A stretch of 64,000 nt of DNA from Emydura subglobosa. Taxonomy: Eukaryota; Chordata; Testudines; Chelidae. Made by a program: the position numbers and the translations under genes. The notes below the pieces were generated by a model. It made no database searches and had not been told where the DNA came from. It saw only the letters and a program-made list of their open reading frames with translations. Positions 1-11,238 of the stretch are shown piece by piece (position 1 is the stretch's first letter; each line of letters starts with the position of its first letter). Location of the stretch: assembly GCA_007922225.1 (NCBI GenBank), contig ML679956.1, positions 75,428,095 to 75,492,094 of the forward strand, given 5' to 3'.

Positions 1-2553
1 TAGCTTTAAAGAAGTTAGGCGGGTGTGAGGTGAACTTCTGAATCTAACTAATCTAAGGTAAAATCTTATCCAAAACCAATGAGGTGTTGCCAGAAAATGG
101 CACCTCCTGATGGCCTGAGTCTTTCCATGCTGCCTGTTTGCTCTGTTTCCAGGTAATGCTGTGTTTGCCTGTTTGCCACAATCTCTTCCGTGTCGTCAGT
201 CTCACTAGGTTTACCAGTGTCACCATGTTTTATGTACCATGTGGTGGGAAGTAACGAGAGGGCGTTGTGTTTCTAAAACTAAACTGGCTCTTTATTAAGA
301 GAACTATTTACACAGGTGGTACAACTGCAGCTAGCATTCCAGCCATGTGCACGCAAACTCACTTCGGGTGCCACCTCTAAACTCTTCCTTCCTGCAACCT
401 GTGCTCCTCCCTCCAAGTTCCATGCAGATTGCTACATATTGGTCAGATCTTGAAATTCTGAGTCGGTTTTCACTCTGTCCTTTAAAAAGCCAATGGAAGT
501 TACTGTTGTCCTCAGTCAAGCTTAATTGCTTATTCTTTACCATTCTATGTTAGAATATACAACACCAGTGTCAATTCCAAGTGTTCAAAAATCATGAGAT
601 TGGCTTAAAAATCATAACATTTTAAAAATATTAAATTTGTTTTTTCTGTGCCTTCTAGCTTCTGAGACTTTGGAGATAACAGTTCTAAGCTTTTCTTTTT
701 CTGCAGCAGTGAGAGCTAGAAACTTACTTAAAAAAAAAAAAAAAGATAGCTGAGATTTTCCTGTAACCATCTGACTCTGGGAGCTGGGCCTTTCAGGAAA
801 AAAACACACCACCAAATGTCATGAGACAACAAAATAAAATGAAGAAAGTTGGCAATACTGTTAATGTGTGATTTACATGCAACGATCAGAGGGATTGTTT
901 TATATAAAATCAATACATCAGTAAAATAATCAACTGGGAAGAGAAGTTATGTGGGTAACCAAGTGGAGAAGTGCTAATTTCCTTTGAAGTCTGTAGAAGA
1001 GCTGCTAATGGCAAACTTCAGTGATCCACCTGCCCTGTTACCTTTCATGATATCCCAGGGAATGAGCTAGCTTTACCAAACAGACCACAGCCCCTGTGCA
1101 AGTATTCTGTGTTAGCTGCAAACTTAACTACAGACCTATTCAAGTGGCTCCATAATCAATGGACATGGCCAAACCATTACACCAGACAGAATGCTGCAAG
1201 GATGAAATTCACACTAGTGCCGACGACCTGCATAAAGGTGTGAGTGGTGTACAGGATGTTTAGGGACTTGCAAAGAACATCTGACGTGGGATCAATTTTA
1301 CCCGAAAGACTTAAAAGTGGCAGAATTCACTGGTGACTGTTTCATCGCAGGACTAGTGTCCATAACTGAGAGGCCCAATTTTCATCTCAGTTATGCCAGT
1401 TTAAATTTGGAGTAACTCCACTGAAGCCAATGGAGTTTCTACAGATTTACACAGTTATAAGGGACACCATCACCTGGCATCCTCAAAGGTCAGTTAATGT
1501 GAGTGGATGGAATGTCCTTCTCCTTAGTCTCCTTAATCTCTATTTCTGAGCCTCAAGTAGCCTGAACATTTCTGATGACAAATCAACCACAATTAAATTA
1601 AATAAAATATTACAAAATTACAAAAAAACAGCATGGGCACACACCAGAACCAATACCCCCAGATTCCAAACCAGCCATATACTTAAGTACGTGCTTAACA
1701 TTAAGCATATAAGTAGACCAGGAGTCATCAATGAGATTCAGGTGCCTAAATTCTCTGCAGGATCATGGCCTTGGATGGTTTTATTTTTTGAAAACCTCAC
1801 CCTTCTCCATTCATTGTTCTTTCACCCTCTGCCCTATTGCGGCCCTGATTCTGCAATAAGCTCCGTGCAAGGACAGGGTTCCACTCACAGAGACTTCATT
1901 TCAGGATCGGGGCCTAATTTAGAACTCACTCCCGCAAGGTGCTCAGCTCCAACTCCCACTGCCTTTGATGGGAATGTGAGCACTCAGCATCTTGCAGGAC
2001 CAGGCCTTTAGCTGGCTGGCTGAGGCAGGATCCGTGCCTTTTATTTTTCTGTGCAGAACCATGCATTGAAAGCCATCACTCCTACTGACATGATGATGCA
2101 TAAATAGATAATATATTTCAGCTTTTAGAGTTTGGGAATCCTCATTCCTGCCCTTTGGTATGGAGGAAAATATGGCAAAGTGGGAGAGACAGGGAGAGGG
2201 ATACTACCGTAGCGTGTAGGGTCATAACTAGCAATCCATGGGAGTCATCAGTAGTGCTGCCAACCCTCAATTTTTATTCACAAGTCTCACACTACTGGAT
2301 ATTTCCCTGTAGCGCCAGCTCCGAAGACAAGCTATTATGCGACAATTGCAGATTTCATTTTTAAAACCAGTACATTTCTAGCCTTTGTGATTGCAGGGGA
2401 AAGACTGAAAATGTGTCCCTAAAACACGTTAAAGATTAAGAAACCAGAAAACAACCCCAATTTTAAGAATCTCGTGATTTTTGTTTTATGGCTGATTTAT
2501 GATTTTTGAATGCTTGAGGCTAGCAATACTGTAATTTGGTTATCTATCTATAG

Positions 2554-2587
<34 letters not shown>

Positions 2588-4630
2588 GCCCCATAGGCCC
2601 AAACCAAAACCCTAGCTCCACATCCAAAACTACTTTAGCTCCACATCTTAAATTTACAGCTAAAACCCAGTTGTAATAAGATCTAACGAAAATAACCTTT
2701 TAAAATGTTTATATAGCCACGGCACTCAGAAAGGTTTGTAATTCTCAAAACAAAACCAAAATCACACAAAGAAAAGAAAAAAGCCCTATATGACAATTGC
2801 ATTATGGCTTCTATAGAAACACGTCTATGTTTTAAAAGGTGGATGCCATTGCCATCACACCCGCTCCATCCCACTGAGCCATAGCTCCTAAAATAGCCCC
2901 AGCTGTCGGGCTCCATCTCTCCTCAGAGCCATCTGTAGAAATGCTAGCTGAGAGTGGCCATGGGGGTGGAGGAGGGGTGGTCGCTTGAACTGGCACTGAC
3001 ATGGGAACATAGAGGAGCTCAGTGAAAAACTTACTAAAGAGAAAAATCAATGCTTGGTTTATGCGCCTTGGAAACCAAATCAAACGAAATCACTCCCTCC
3101 CAACACCCCGGCCCCACCCCCACCAGCCTGTCTTTCCCACAGGTTGACATCCACGAGTTACAAAGGTCAAAGTTAATCCCCTGAAAGTAAGCTCCTCAAC
3201 CCCATTTTTCCCATCTTTGCACAACTGCTTTGGAGGCTGTTCTTTATTCTCCTGGCGGCCCAGGCAAAATAATCCAGTGAAATTTAAAATACTGCTCAGG
3301 CCAACATTTCCTTGACCTTAAGCTCTGTCATCGTTCACCTCAAATGCTTTTAATGTGGCAATAAATATTTGGATGTAATGAATGTGGAGCTCTGAAATCA
3401 CCTCCTTCCTCGTTCAGCCATGAACAAGTCCCTCTACCTTCTTCAGACTGGCTGAAACCCATTATCCACCCTCAGCTGAGGCTCAGGACCTTACCTGCAG
3501 TCTTGTCAGAGTCCAGGGAGGCAAGCGGCTCTCATCGGGGTGAGGGAAAGCAGATCCTTACTGAGAGAGAGACGGGGAAAAGGGGAGAAAGATGTGGGGG
3601 ACATGGGGAGACCATCTGGGTTTTGGTCCCCCTCCCCCCCCTCCAGTAAATAAAACAGAAACCCCAGCAATGGTGGGGACGTGCAATAAAACGTCCCCTA
3701 GTTCCCTTGCAGTGTCTCCACTGCTTGGGGTCTAGGCTGTGTCACCCCTGTCCCCACCCCTCCCCCTGGCTGTTCTCCTCCACTCACATTGCTGACGTGC
3801 TTTGCTCTCCTTCTGCCTCCCAGCTCCAAAATAGCCCTGGGTGTTATTTACGGGAGAGATTAAATTTCAGCTGGTAGAGAGGAGAAAGGGCAGAGTTCTA
3901 TGGACTCACTCAGCTTGTCCAAAGAGGAGGGGGAGAGAGTCAGCAGAGGTCTGAGTGTGTATGTGTTTTGTGTTTGTGTGTAACAAGCTGTGAGACCCTA
4001 TGCAAAGTGACAGCTGTTAAACAGGGAGAGGTGAACAGGCAGTTGGTAAAGTTTATCCATGTTATACGTGTCTCCTTAGAAAAAAGGAGGAATTCCCTTT
4101 CAGATAGATCAGATCAGTAAAAGGGTTTATGGAAAAAAAGAGCTCACTTTAAGGTTGGATTCTTAGACCAAGCACATTTGCAGAACGACGAACAAACAGC
4201 AAATGAACAAAACTAACACTCCAAATATTACAGTGTGGTTCTGCTCTGAAAAGTGACTCTGCAAAAATGGCATAGTGAGATTGCATATTTGCTGCCTCTC
4301 AATGACTCCTGATCATATTACCTCATGTTATAAGTAAAAACAGTTATTTTCCTAGCTACCACTTCCTCAGACAGCCTCAAATCCAAAAACTCATTCCAGT
4401 CCATGCATTAATGCTGATGAAGTTTCTGCAACTGGAATTCAGTGAACAATTGTGCCGATGATGCACAAGCCAGAAAAGAATTCATCTCTCTCCCACAGCT
4501 ACACTGGCATTGCATGGTTAACAAGAAAGAAAAGTAGTGAGTACTTATTTGGGACAATAAATTAAGCAGATAGCATCCCAAATACACACAGGGAACAGAC
4601 CTGGCTGAGTAAGAATGTGCTATTTTTACC
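1..4630. other. Gene-poor flank with old repeat fragments
   Basis: No supported coding region. Old amniote repeat fragments are likely at about 1365-1475 (GGAGTAACTCCACTGAAGCC) and 1840-1920 (GGCCCTGATTCTGCAATAAG with GGATCGGGGCCT). The longest open frames (about 110 codons) have no family features. Confidence 0.5.
2552..2588. repeat. (TC)n(AC)n microsatellite
   Basis: A short run of TC repeats passing directly into about 10 AC repeats. Confidence 0.9.
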
Positions 4631-4634
4631 TATG

Positions 4635-4750
4635 CAATGTTGTTATAGCCATGTTGGTTCCAGGATATTGAAGACACAAGGTGGGTGAGGTAAGATCTTT
4701 TTATCGGACCAACTTCTCTTCCTGAGAGATTTTACTACAAGCTTTAACTC
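4635..4750 (+). repeat. Short interspersed repeat fragment
   Basis: Shares AGGTGGGTGAGG and TTGGACCAACTTCT-like blocks with a reverse-strand copy at 59095-59165. It is a widespread reptile repeat whose family I cannot name with certainty; it sits just upstream of the Penelope element. Confidence 0.5.
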
Positions 4751-5071
4751 AAACCAGGTTTGTCAAAAGGTTCATGCAAGACCCAGTATAGGGCTCAAGA
4801 TTGTGTACTTTTCCAGACATCCCTTAACCCAAATAGGGACCAATTTATTGTTTATATCTAAATCAGGAAAATTTCCACGTTCCCATTGGGTTTGGCATGA
4901 AAGGAGATAAGACCCAATACTTTCTACTAAGTTCTGCTGTATGTTTTAAGGTTCATTCCAATCTGAAACTCAAAGCAAACTCTATATTGCCAGAAAAGCA
5001 AAACCAAAAAATAACGTTTCCACAACATCCAGCGAGGCAAAGCAGTTGAATATCACATAGCTATAGTATAA

Positions 5072-5237
5072 GTTTTTTTTTTATAGAAGTATGGCAACTT
5101 TCAAATCAGCTACAAAGTGTCCTGGGAGATTGAAGTGCTTTCCGACTAGCTTATGGATGATACCATTTTTTATGTCTGATTTATGTCCATTTATTCTTTT
5201 GCATAGTGACAGTCCGGTTTGGCCAATGTACATGGTA
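5072..5237 (-). repeat. Inverted partial copy of the Penelope endonuclease region
   Basis: Reads on the minus strand as YIGQTGLSLCKRINGHKSD and KHFNLPGHFVADLKVAILL, matching 6226-6390 on the plus strand. Inverted 5' fragments are a known feature of Penelope-like insertions. The two arms could form a stem enclosing the RT region. Confidence 0.85.
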
Positions 5238-5240
5238 GCT

Positions 5241-5580
5241 GAACTTTGTGACTTTGTGCTGATCCACAACTACTTCAGATTTGGAGGCAATCTATACCTT
5301 CAAGTCAGTGGCACAGCTATGGGCACCTGCATGGCCCCACAGTATGCCAACACTTTTACGGCTGACCTAGAACATCGCTTTCTCAAAATATCCCAAAGCA
5401 CCTCTCCTTTACCTACGCTACATAGATGACATTTTCATCATCTGGACCCACGGAAAAGAGCCCCTTGAAGAATTCCACTGGGATTTCAATAATTTCCACC
5501 CCACCATCAACCTCAGCCAGTCCACACAAGAAATCCACTTCCTGGACACTACAATACAAATAAGGGATGGGTCACATTAA
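5241..5580 (+). pseudogene. Penelope-like RT fragment
   Basis: In one frame GGNLYLQVSGTAMGTCMAP (RT motif B of Penelope-like elements) followed by QYANTF. In a second frame, around 5415-5460, YIDDIFIIW (catalytic motif C), then EIHFLDTTIQI before a stop near 5578. One frameshift and one stop separate it from the endonuclease frame that follows. N-terminal RT motifs are missing. Confidence 0.8.
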
Positions 5581-5596
5581 TACCACCATATGCTGA

Positions 5597-6499
5597 AAAC
5601 CAACTGACCGTAATACATGTCTTCATGCCTCCCGCTTCCACCCTGGACACATTACACGATCCACTGTCTACAGCCAAGCCCTAAGATACAACTGGATTTG
5701 CTCCGATCCCTCAGACAGAGACAAACACCTACAGGATCTCCATAAAACATTCTTAAAACTACAATACCCACCTGGAGAGGTGAAGAAACAAATTGATAGA
5801 GTCCGATGGGTACCCAGAAGTCACCTACCACAGGACAGACCCAACAAAGAAAACGCAAACACAACACCACTGGCCATCACCTACAGCCCCCAGCTAAAAT
5901 CTCTCCAACACATCGTTAAGGATCGACAACCTGTCCTAGCAGATGATCCCTCACTCGCTCAAGCCGTGGGAGGCAGACCTATCCTTGCTTACAGACAGCC
6001 CCCTAACCTGAAGCAAATAGTCACAAGCAAACGTACACCATACAACACCACCACTAACTCAGGAACCTATCCCTGCAACAAACCCTGTTGCCAGCTCTGC
6101 CCACACATCGACTCTACTGACACCATCACAGGTCCTAACCACATCAGCCACACCATCAGGAGCTCATTCACCTGCACATCTACTAATGTAATATATGCCA
6201 TCCTGTGCCAGCAATGCCCCTCTGCCGTGTACATTGGCCAAACTGGACTGTCACTACACAAAAGAATAAATGGACACAAATCAGACATAAAAAATGGTAA
6301 CATCCATAAACCAGTCGGAAAGCACTTCAATCTCCCAGGACACTCTGTAGCTGACTTGAAAGTTGCCATACTTCTACAAAAAAACTTCAAAAACAGACTT
6401 CAGCGAGAAACTGCAGAGCTGGAACTCATATGCAAACTTGACATAATCAAACTGGGTCTGAATAGGGACTTGGAATGGTTCTCTCATTCCAAGAAGTAA
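5597..6499 (+). pseudogene. Penelope-like RT thumb and GIY-YIG endonuclease
   Basis: An open frame from about 5597 (first ATG 5780) to TAA at 6499. The RT thumb region comes first, then a Cys-rich linker (CNKPCCQLC), the FTCTSTNVIYAILCQQCP block, and the GIY-YIG core SAVYIGQTGLSLHKRINGHK, with VGKHFNLPGHS and a distal Glu-rich helix (ETAELELI). The catalytic motif order is intact. The family nuclease nicks target DNA to prime reverse transcription. Open here only because the damage lies upstream. Confidence 0.87.
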
Positions 6500-6644
6500 T
6501 TGTCACTGTTCACACGTTCTCACCTTGTAATCAATGGTTGTGAATAGGCCTCATCTACTCTAACTTAATGGACTTTGCTAACACCTACCCTCCCGAATGT
6601 TGTTCCTTACCCTTGGATGTATATATGTACCCCCTATCTGATTT

Positions 6645-6700
6645 CAATTTCTTGCATCTGACGAAGTGGGTTGCAGTCCACGAAACCTTATGCCTGCAGA
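6645..6700 (+). ncRNA. Hammerhead-ribozyme-like motif in Penelope 3' region
   Basis: Core CTGACGA at 6658-6664, a candidate stem II formed by GTGGG and TCCAC around TTGCAG, then GAAA at 6682-6685. TGCAT before the core and ATGC after it can pair. Penelope-like elements are known to carry hammerhead motifs of this kind. The stem II pairing is imperfect, so activity is uncertain. Confidence 0.65.
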
Positions 6701-7142
6701 AATTAAATTTGTTAGACATTAAAGTGCTACAGGACTCTCGTTGTTTTTGCTGTATACAGACTAACACAGCTACCCCTCTGGAACTTTTCATAATTTGGAG
6801 TTGCTTTTGGAACCCCTCTTCGTTCCTTGATACCAAAGTTGCCTCAGTAGCCAATGTCCTTTTTTTCAACTATGTCTGACAAGACTCTTGGAGCCTTTTC
6901 TTTTGGATATGGACTGTTATGTAAATTCTAGACTGGATGACCACAATGCATTCCACACAAGGCTACCTCTGAAGACCTTTCAGAAACTTCAACTAATTCA
7001 GTATGTAGTAGCCTACCTGTTGGTGGCGCTAGGTACCAGGAGCATATTAAGCCCTTTTTGCAACTGCATTGGCTTCCATTTTGCAACTTTGTGAAATTCA
7101 GACCTGGGCTACACTTAAAATTTAGATTGACCTCCCTACATC

Positions 7143-7258
7143 TAGGGTGACCATATGTCCCCATTTTATAGGCCCGACATTCAGGGCTTTGTCTTGCATA
7201 GGTGCCTATTACCTCCCACCCCGACCCAATTTTTCACACTTGCTATCTGGTCACCCTA
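7143..7258. mobile_element. Short hAT-like MITE
   Basis: 116 bp bounded by inverted ends TAGGGTGACCA and TGGTCACCCTA, with an internal TCACACTTGCTATC block typical of a very common turtle MITE. There is no coding capacity. Confidence 0.65.
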
Positions 7259-8369
7259 CCTAGGTTACTCAGTGGTGTGAAAAATTCTTGATTAATCCTG
7301 ATCTATGTGAGGCCATTGGACTAACCAGAATTGGGTGTAATAAGCTTAAGTTAAAAAGGAACATACTTAAGAAGTTTAAGGAGGTTTTAGTTTACAAAGG
7401 GAATGATCAATAGATTGAAGGGACATTGGTTTGAATTGAAAAGTAGAGTACCTGTCAATAAACAGTCCCTGGACAACTTTATGGAGTCTGACACATTAAA
7501 GAATATTAGTCCATTTTGTGTTGGAGGGCAGGTGAACAACAGTTTCTGGGAACCAGGAGGATTATTTTTATGACCATGTTTTCTTTTTTTTTTCCCCAAC
7601 AGTTTTCGTTCAATAAAATTTTAGAAGGAAGATAGACAAGAAGGAAAAAAATGTCATGGGTTTCAAACAGCTCCAAAGGCAAGTGATAGATTGCAGTGCT
7701 ATATGAATAGACTGGCACTTCTACTTCATACCCCAGATAAGACACAGAAAAGTAGAGAGGCCTATGGAAGTTACATTGAAGAAAAGGGGAGTTAGCTTTT
7801 AAAGCCTCTCAATTGAGGTCTGATTCACACTTAAGCATTTAAGTGTTATATGCATGTGAAAATGTTTCAGTTGTAATGTTTTTTTTTCTGTATCAGTTGT
7901 TCTACCACCCTCATAGTATCTGAACAACTTCCACTTATGCATTAAGTGTAGGCTTGGCAGAATTCAATTTTTATTTGTTTATACATTCAGTGGATAACAC
8001 TGATTTATAGCTATACATTTATTTTGTATCAATTTAAACTTTCACATTTGTGGGAAATTATGGGGGATCAGATCATTGTTTAATGACAGTATATACTGAG
8101 ATTCAAAAAGTTAAAGTTTTATAACTGTTAAAACACTAATTGTTAATATTACATGTCAAAATATACATGGTAAATATCCATAAATCAAACTCTCAAAATT
8201 CTCAAGCAGCATTTTTCTTACTTTGCCAATCTGCAAAATTCAATCATCATAGATGGAAATATCTGTGTCAGTGTGTGTGGTGAAATTGACATTTACCAAC
8301 AAAAAACGAGTCCTTCCAACCCAGTTAACTGACATGACTAGCATCAGTCACATGAGATTTGTTCTCTCA

Positions 8370-8500
8370 TCCTCTCTGCAAAGGGGAAAGTGACTTGCCT
8401 AAGGTCATATAACAGTTCTGTGGCATAGGGAAAAATAGAACCTAGCTCTCCTGACTCCTAGTTCAGTGCCCTATCCAATAGGCCACATTGCTAGCTTTTA
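8370..8500 (+). repeat. MIR-like (CORE-SINE family) fragment
   Basis: GTGACTTGCCTAAGGTCATA, then CCTAGCTCTCCTGACTCC and a CCCTATCCAATAGGCCAC end, following the 3' half of the MIR consensus in order. Heavily diverged, as expected for its age. Confidence 0.65.
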
Positions 8501-8774
8501 TTAATATTACTTAGCAACCTTTATTGAAAAGGGTTTTTCAATTAATAAAATTCCTTGTTTTTATAAAAATATGGGGCCAGTGCTTTGCAAAGACAACACT
8601 CCCCACCTAAACTCGTTCTGCATTGAAGATGAAAACAATTCCAAACTGACTCAAGAGCTTTGCCACTATCATGACAACTTCTCCTCATCCTTTGGAGACA
8701 GTAAGACTCCTTGTGTTAATACATCCAGCCATCTTTGGGTCCACTCCATTTGATTTGCGCATCACTGTTTATTA

Positions 8775-9095
8775 GGGCTGGTTGAAATTTTTGGTCAAAA
8801 AAGTAATTTTTCAGGAAAACAGCTGTTTGTCAAAAATGAAAAATTAAAATTAAATAAAAATTCTCAAAATTGAACCAAAACATTTCCCCTTTTTTCACCA
8901 AACACACAAAATCAACATTTATTTTGGTAAAAAGTTTTGGTGTTCAAAAACATTTTTTTTTTTAAACTAAAATGAAATGTTCAAGATTCGGTATTTCATC
9001 AAAAGACTGACAACTTTTCATGGGAAATTTTGAGGAAAATGGGGGGGGGGGGAATTTTTTGACAAAAAAAGATTGACATTTTTAATTGGTTCTAA
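8775..9095. repeat. Probable MITE with AT-rich core
   Basis: Begins AGGGCTGGTTGAAATTTTTG and ends TTTTTAATTGGTTCTAATC; between them is an A/T-rich, partly self-complementary body (AAATTTTTGG, CAAAAATTT-type runs) with a G(10) run at 9041-9050. Family not established. Confidence 0.4.
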
Positions 9096-10579
9096 TCTGT
9101 ATTTAGGTTAGCACCCACTATATGCCAGGTACTTTCCAAACGTGAGAAGATACGATCCTTCCTCCAAGTGGCTCATAGCCTAAGGAAGCATTTCCCAAAG
9201 GGTGGGGATACATCTCCTTGGGGGCACTACCGACTAGTTGGAAGGGGAGAGGGGCACAGAAGATGTATAAATTAAGAGGAATACACCCCAAATACATGTG
9301 GCTAAAAGAGATGAGAGTGAGAATGGTTTAACTTTTCTGAAGATAGGCTAAGCTTTCAAAATTTGGCAAAGGCTGATTTGGGGACAGAAAGAAAGAGACA
9401 TTGGGGGATGAACAGGCAATTATACACAAGTCAATTCAATCAGCTGTAATCAGGTGGGTGTTTAAGAAGGACCTGGAATATTTGGGAGACTAATTTTTAT
9501 TTTAGGGGCAGGGCAGGGTTATCATCTCACTAGGATGCTGAAAAATCTAATGGGTTATACAGACTGTTGATGATTTTGAGACTATGGGTCAAATTCCACG
9601 CTGAATGATTTATAGCTTTTAATGGAGTTGCCCAAGTCATAAAAGCCAGCACAGAATCTAGCCTGACTGAACAGGGGGTTATTAGAAAAATATTTTTAAC
9701 AAGTGTTGACGGAGGATTATTTTCTCAGCATTTAAATGATCTATTTCAGCATGACTATTTTCAGAGTTCTCATTAATAAAAGGTTTTAAAAGGAAGCAAT
9801 TCTCTCAACTTCAGCTGCTAGTTTGTTGCTAGATATTGAGGTAAGAGAAGTGTAATTATTGCAGATACATACCAGCAGGTAGATCTAATTAGCTTCACCC
9901 AAGTTATTAGAGAGATTGGAAACTCTCTCAGGCACAGGGAACAAAGGTTTGGCATCAAAAGTCCTGCAGGGAAAGATTTTCGAAGTGTGAAGCTAGGAGA
10001 GCAAGCTTAGGGTGAGATGCTTTGGTTATTGTTACCTGAGTTAGCATTAAAGCCAAACCCCAGGAGGGGCTATGTGTGGACTAGATATAGTGTATGTTAT
10101 ATACTCCATATGGAGTAGAGCTGGAACTTTTTCTGCTTTCAAAGAGTATTAAAAACTCTCAGCAGCACATCTGCAACTACTTGCCATTATTTCACGTAAG
10201 GTTCCTTCTAAGTTTCATATCTGACAGATACCATGTTACAATTAGTTTTCTTCATAGGATTGATGTCTTCTCTGGAACTTTTACATTATACTGTCCATGA
10301 AAACTGTGTAACACTTTTTGAATATTGTGTGGTTGCTCCTTTGAGGAGGTCCATATCACTGAAAGGTTTCCTCATGAAGATGTAAAGCACAATTAAGGTT
10401 TATAAAAATGTCTTCCTTGGATTTGTTCTCTTCAAAAGACTTTTCACATCACTGGGGATAACCAATGGGTGAATGTAAAATCCAGCCTGGTGCAGTTGTC
10501 ATGTCTAGATAACATTTTCCTTTAACCAATAGTCACATTGCTGAAAAATTTGTTCCTCAGAAATCCTTCCATTGCTAAA

Positions 10580-11238
10580 GGCCTGGTCTACCCTGACAAC
10601 GGAGATTGACGTAACGATGCTTACAGGAAATCTGTAAATCTGTTCATCATCCCACACCTTCATAATGATGCGATCCCACCAGTCTATGCTTGTTTCTTGG
10701 AACCAGAAGCAGCGCTCCACCAACAGAAGATGGTGCGTGACAGCCTGCAGCAAACAGCAATTGTTTTGCTCTATGGCTTGTACCAGGGCGGCCTCAGTAA
10801 CATCACAATTTTCCACGCTGCAGCTCCTGTCTTGGCCTTGAAAATACTGCAGGGTAAGTCGAGAAGTATTTGTGACACTCACAATGATAGTGCAGAGCTG
10901 AGTGGGCTACATGCCTCTGGCAACGGCGTGCGCGTTGCAATGAAAAACAGCACAAAAAAGCATTTGCCGTTTGTTTGGGAGAAGAAGGGAGGGGGAGGGA
11001 GCACGTTGCATCATGGGAGGACGACAAGGTTCCCAACAGCCTCTGTATCTAGTTGCACTATGGGATAATTACCCACAGTGCACTGCTTTGATTGTTGACC
11101 TAATCACGGCTAGTGGGGATGCAAGACCCCGACGCAATGAGTGTGGTGTGATCATGCTCCTGCAACTTCTAAAATTTGGCAGGTGAAAGTCGATTTAAAA
11201 TAAATCAACTTCACTCCACAGTGTAGACGTACCCAAGG
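10580..11238 (-). mobile_element. Non-autonomous Harbinger element with transposase fragment
   Basis: Starts GGCCTGGTCTACCCTG and ends CAGTGTAGACGTACCC, related inverted ends of the Harbinger MITEs elsewhere in the window. On the minus strand a frame between 10882 and 10600 contains CFWFQETSIDWWDRIIMKVW followed by DDEQ, which resembles the start of HARBI1-type transposases. The catalytic DDE part is absent. The frame runs out of the element below 10580, so its last residues are not transposase. Confidence 0.6.

Larger units (their letters stand above)
5072..6785 (+). mobile_element. Penelope-like retroelement (RT and GIY-YIG), 5'-truncated
   Basis: Plus-strand element with an RT C-terminal half followed by a GIY-YIG endonuclease, the layout unique to endonuclease-bearing Penelope-like elements. 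The 5' end is an inverted copy (5072-5237) of its own endonuclease region (6226-6390). The 3' end (6500-6785) carries a hammerhead-ribozyme-like motif and an ACTAACACAGCTAC-type tail common in reptile genomes. It is inactive: the RT part has stops and frameshifts. Confidence 0.85.
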
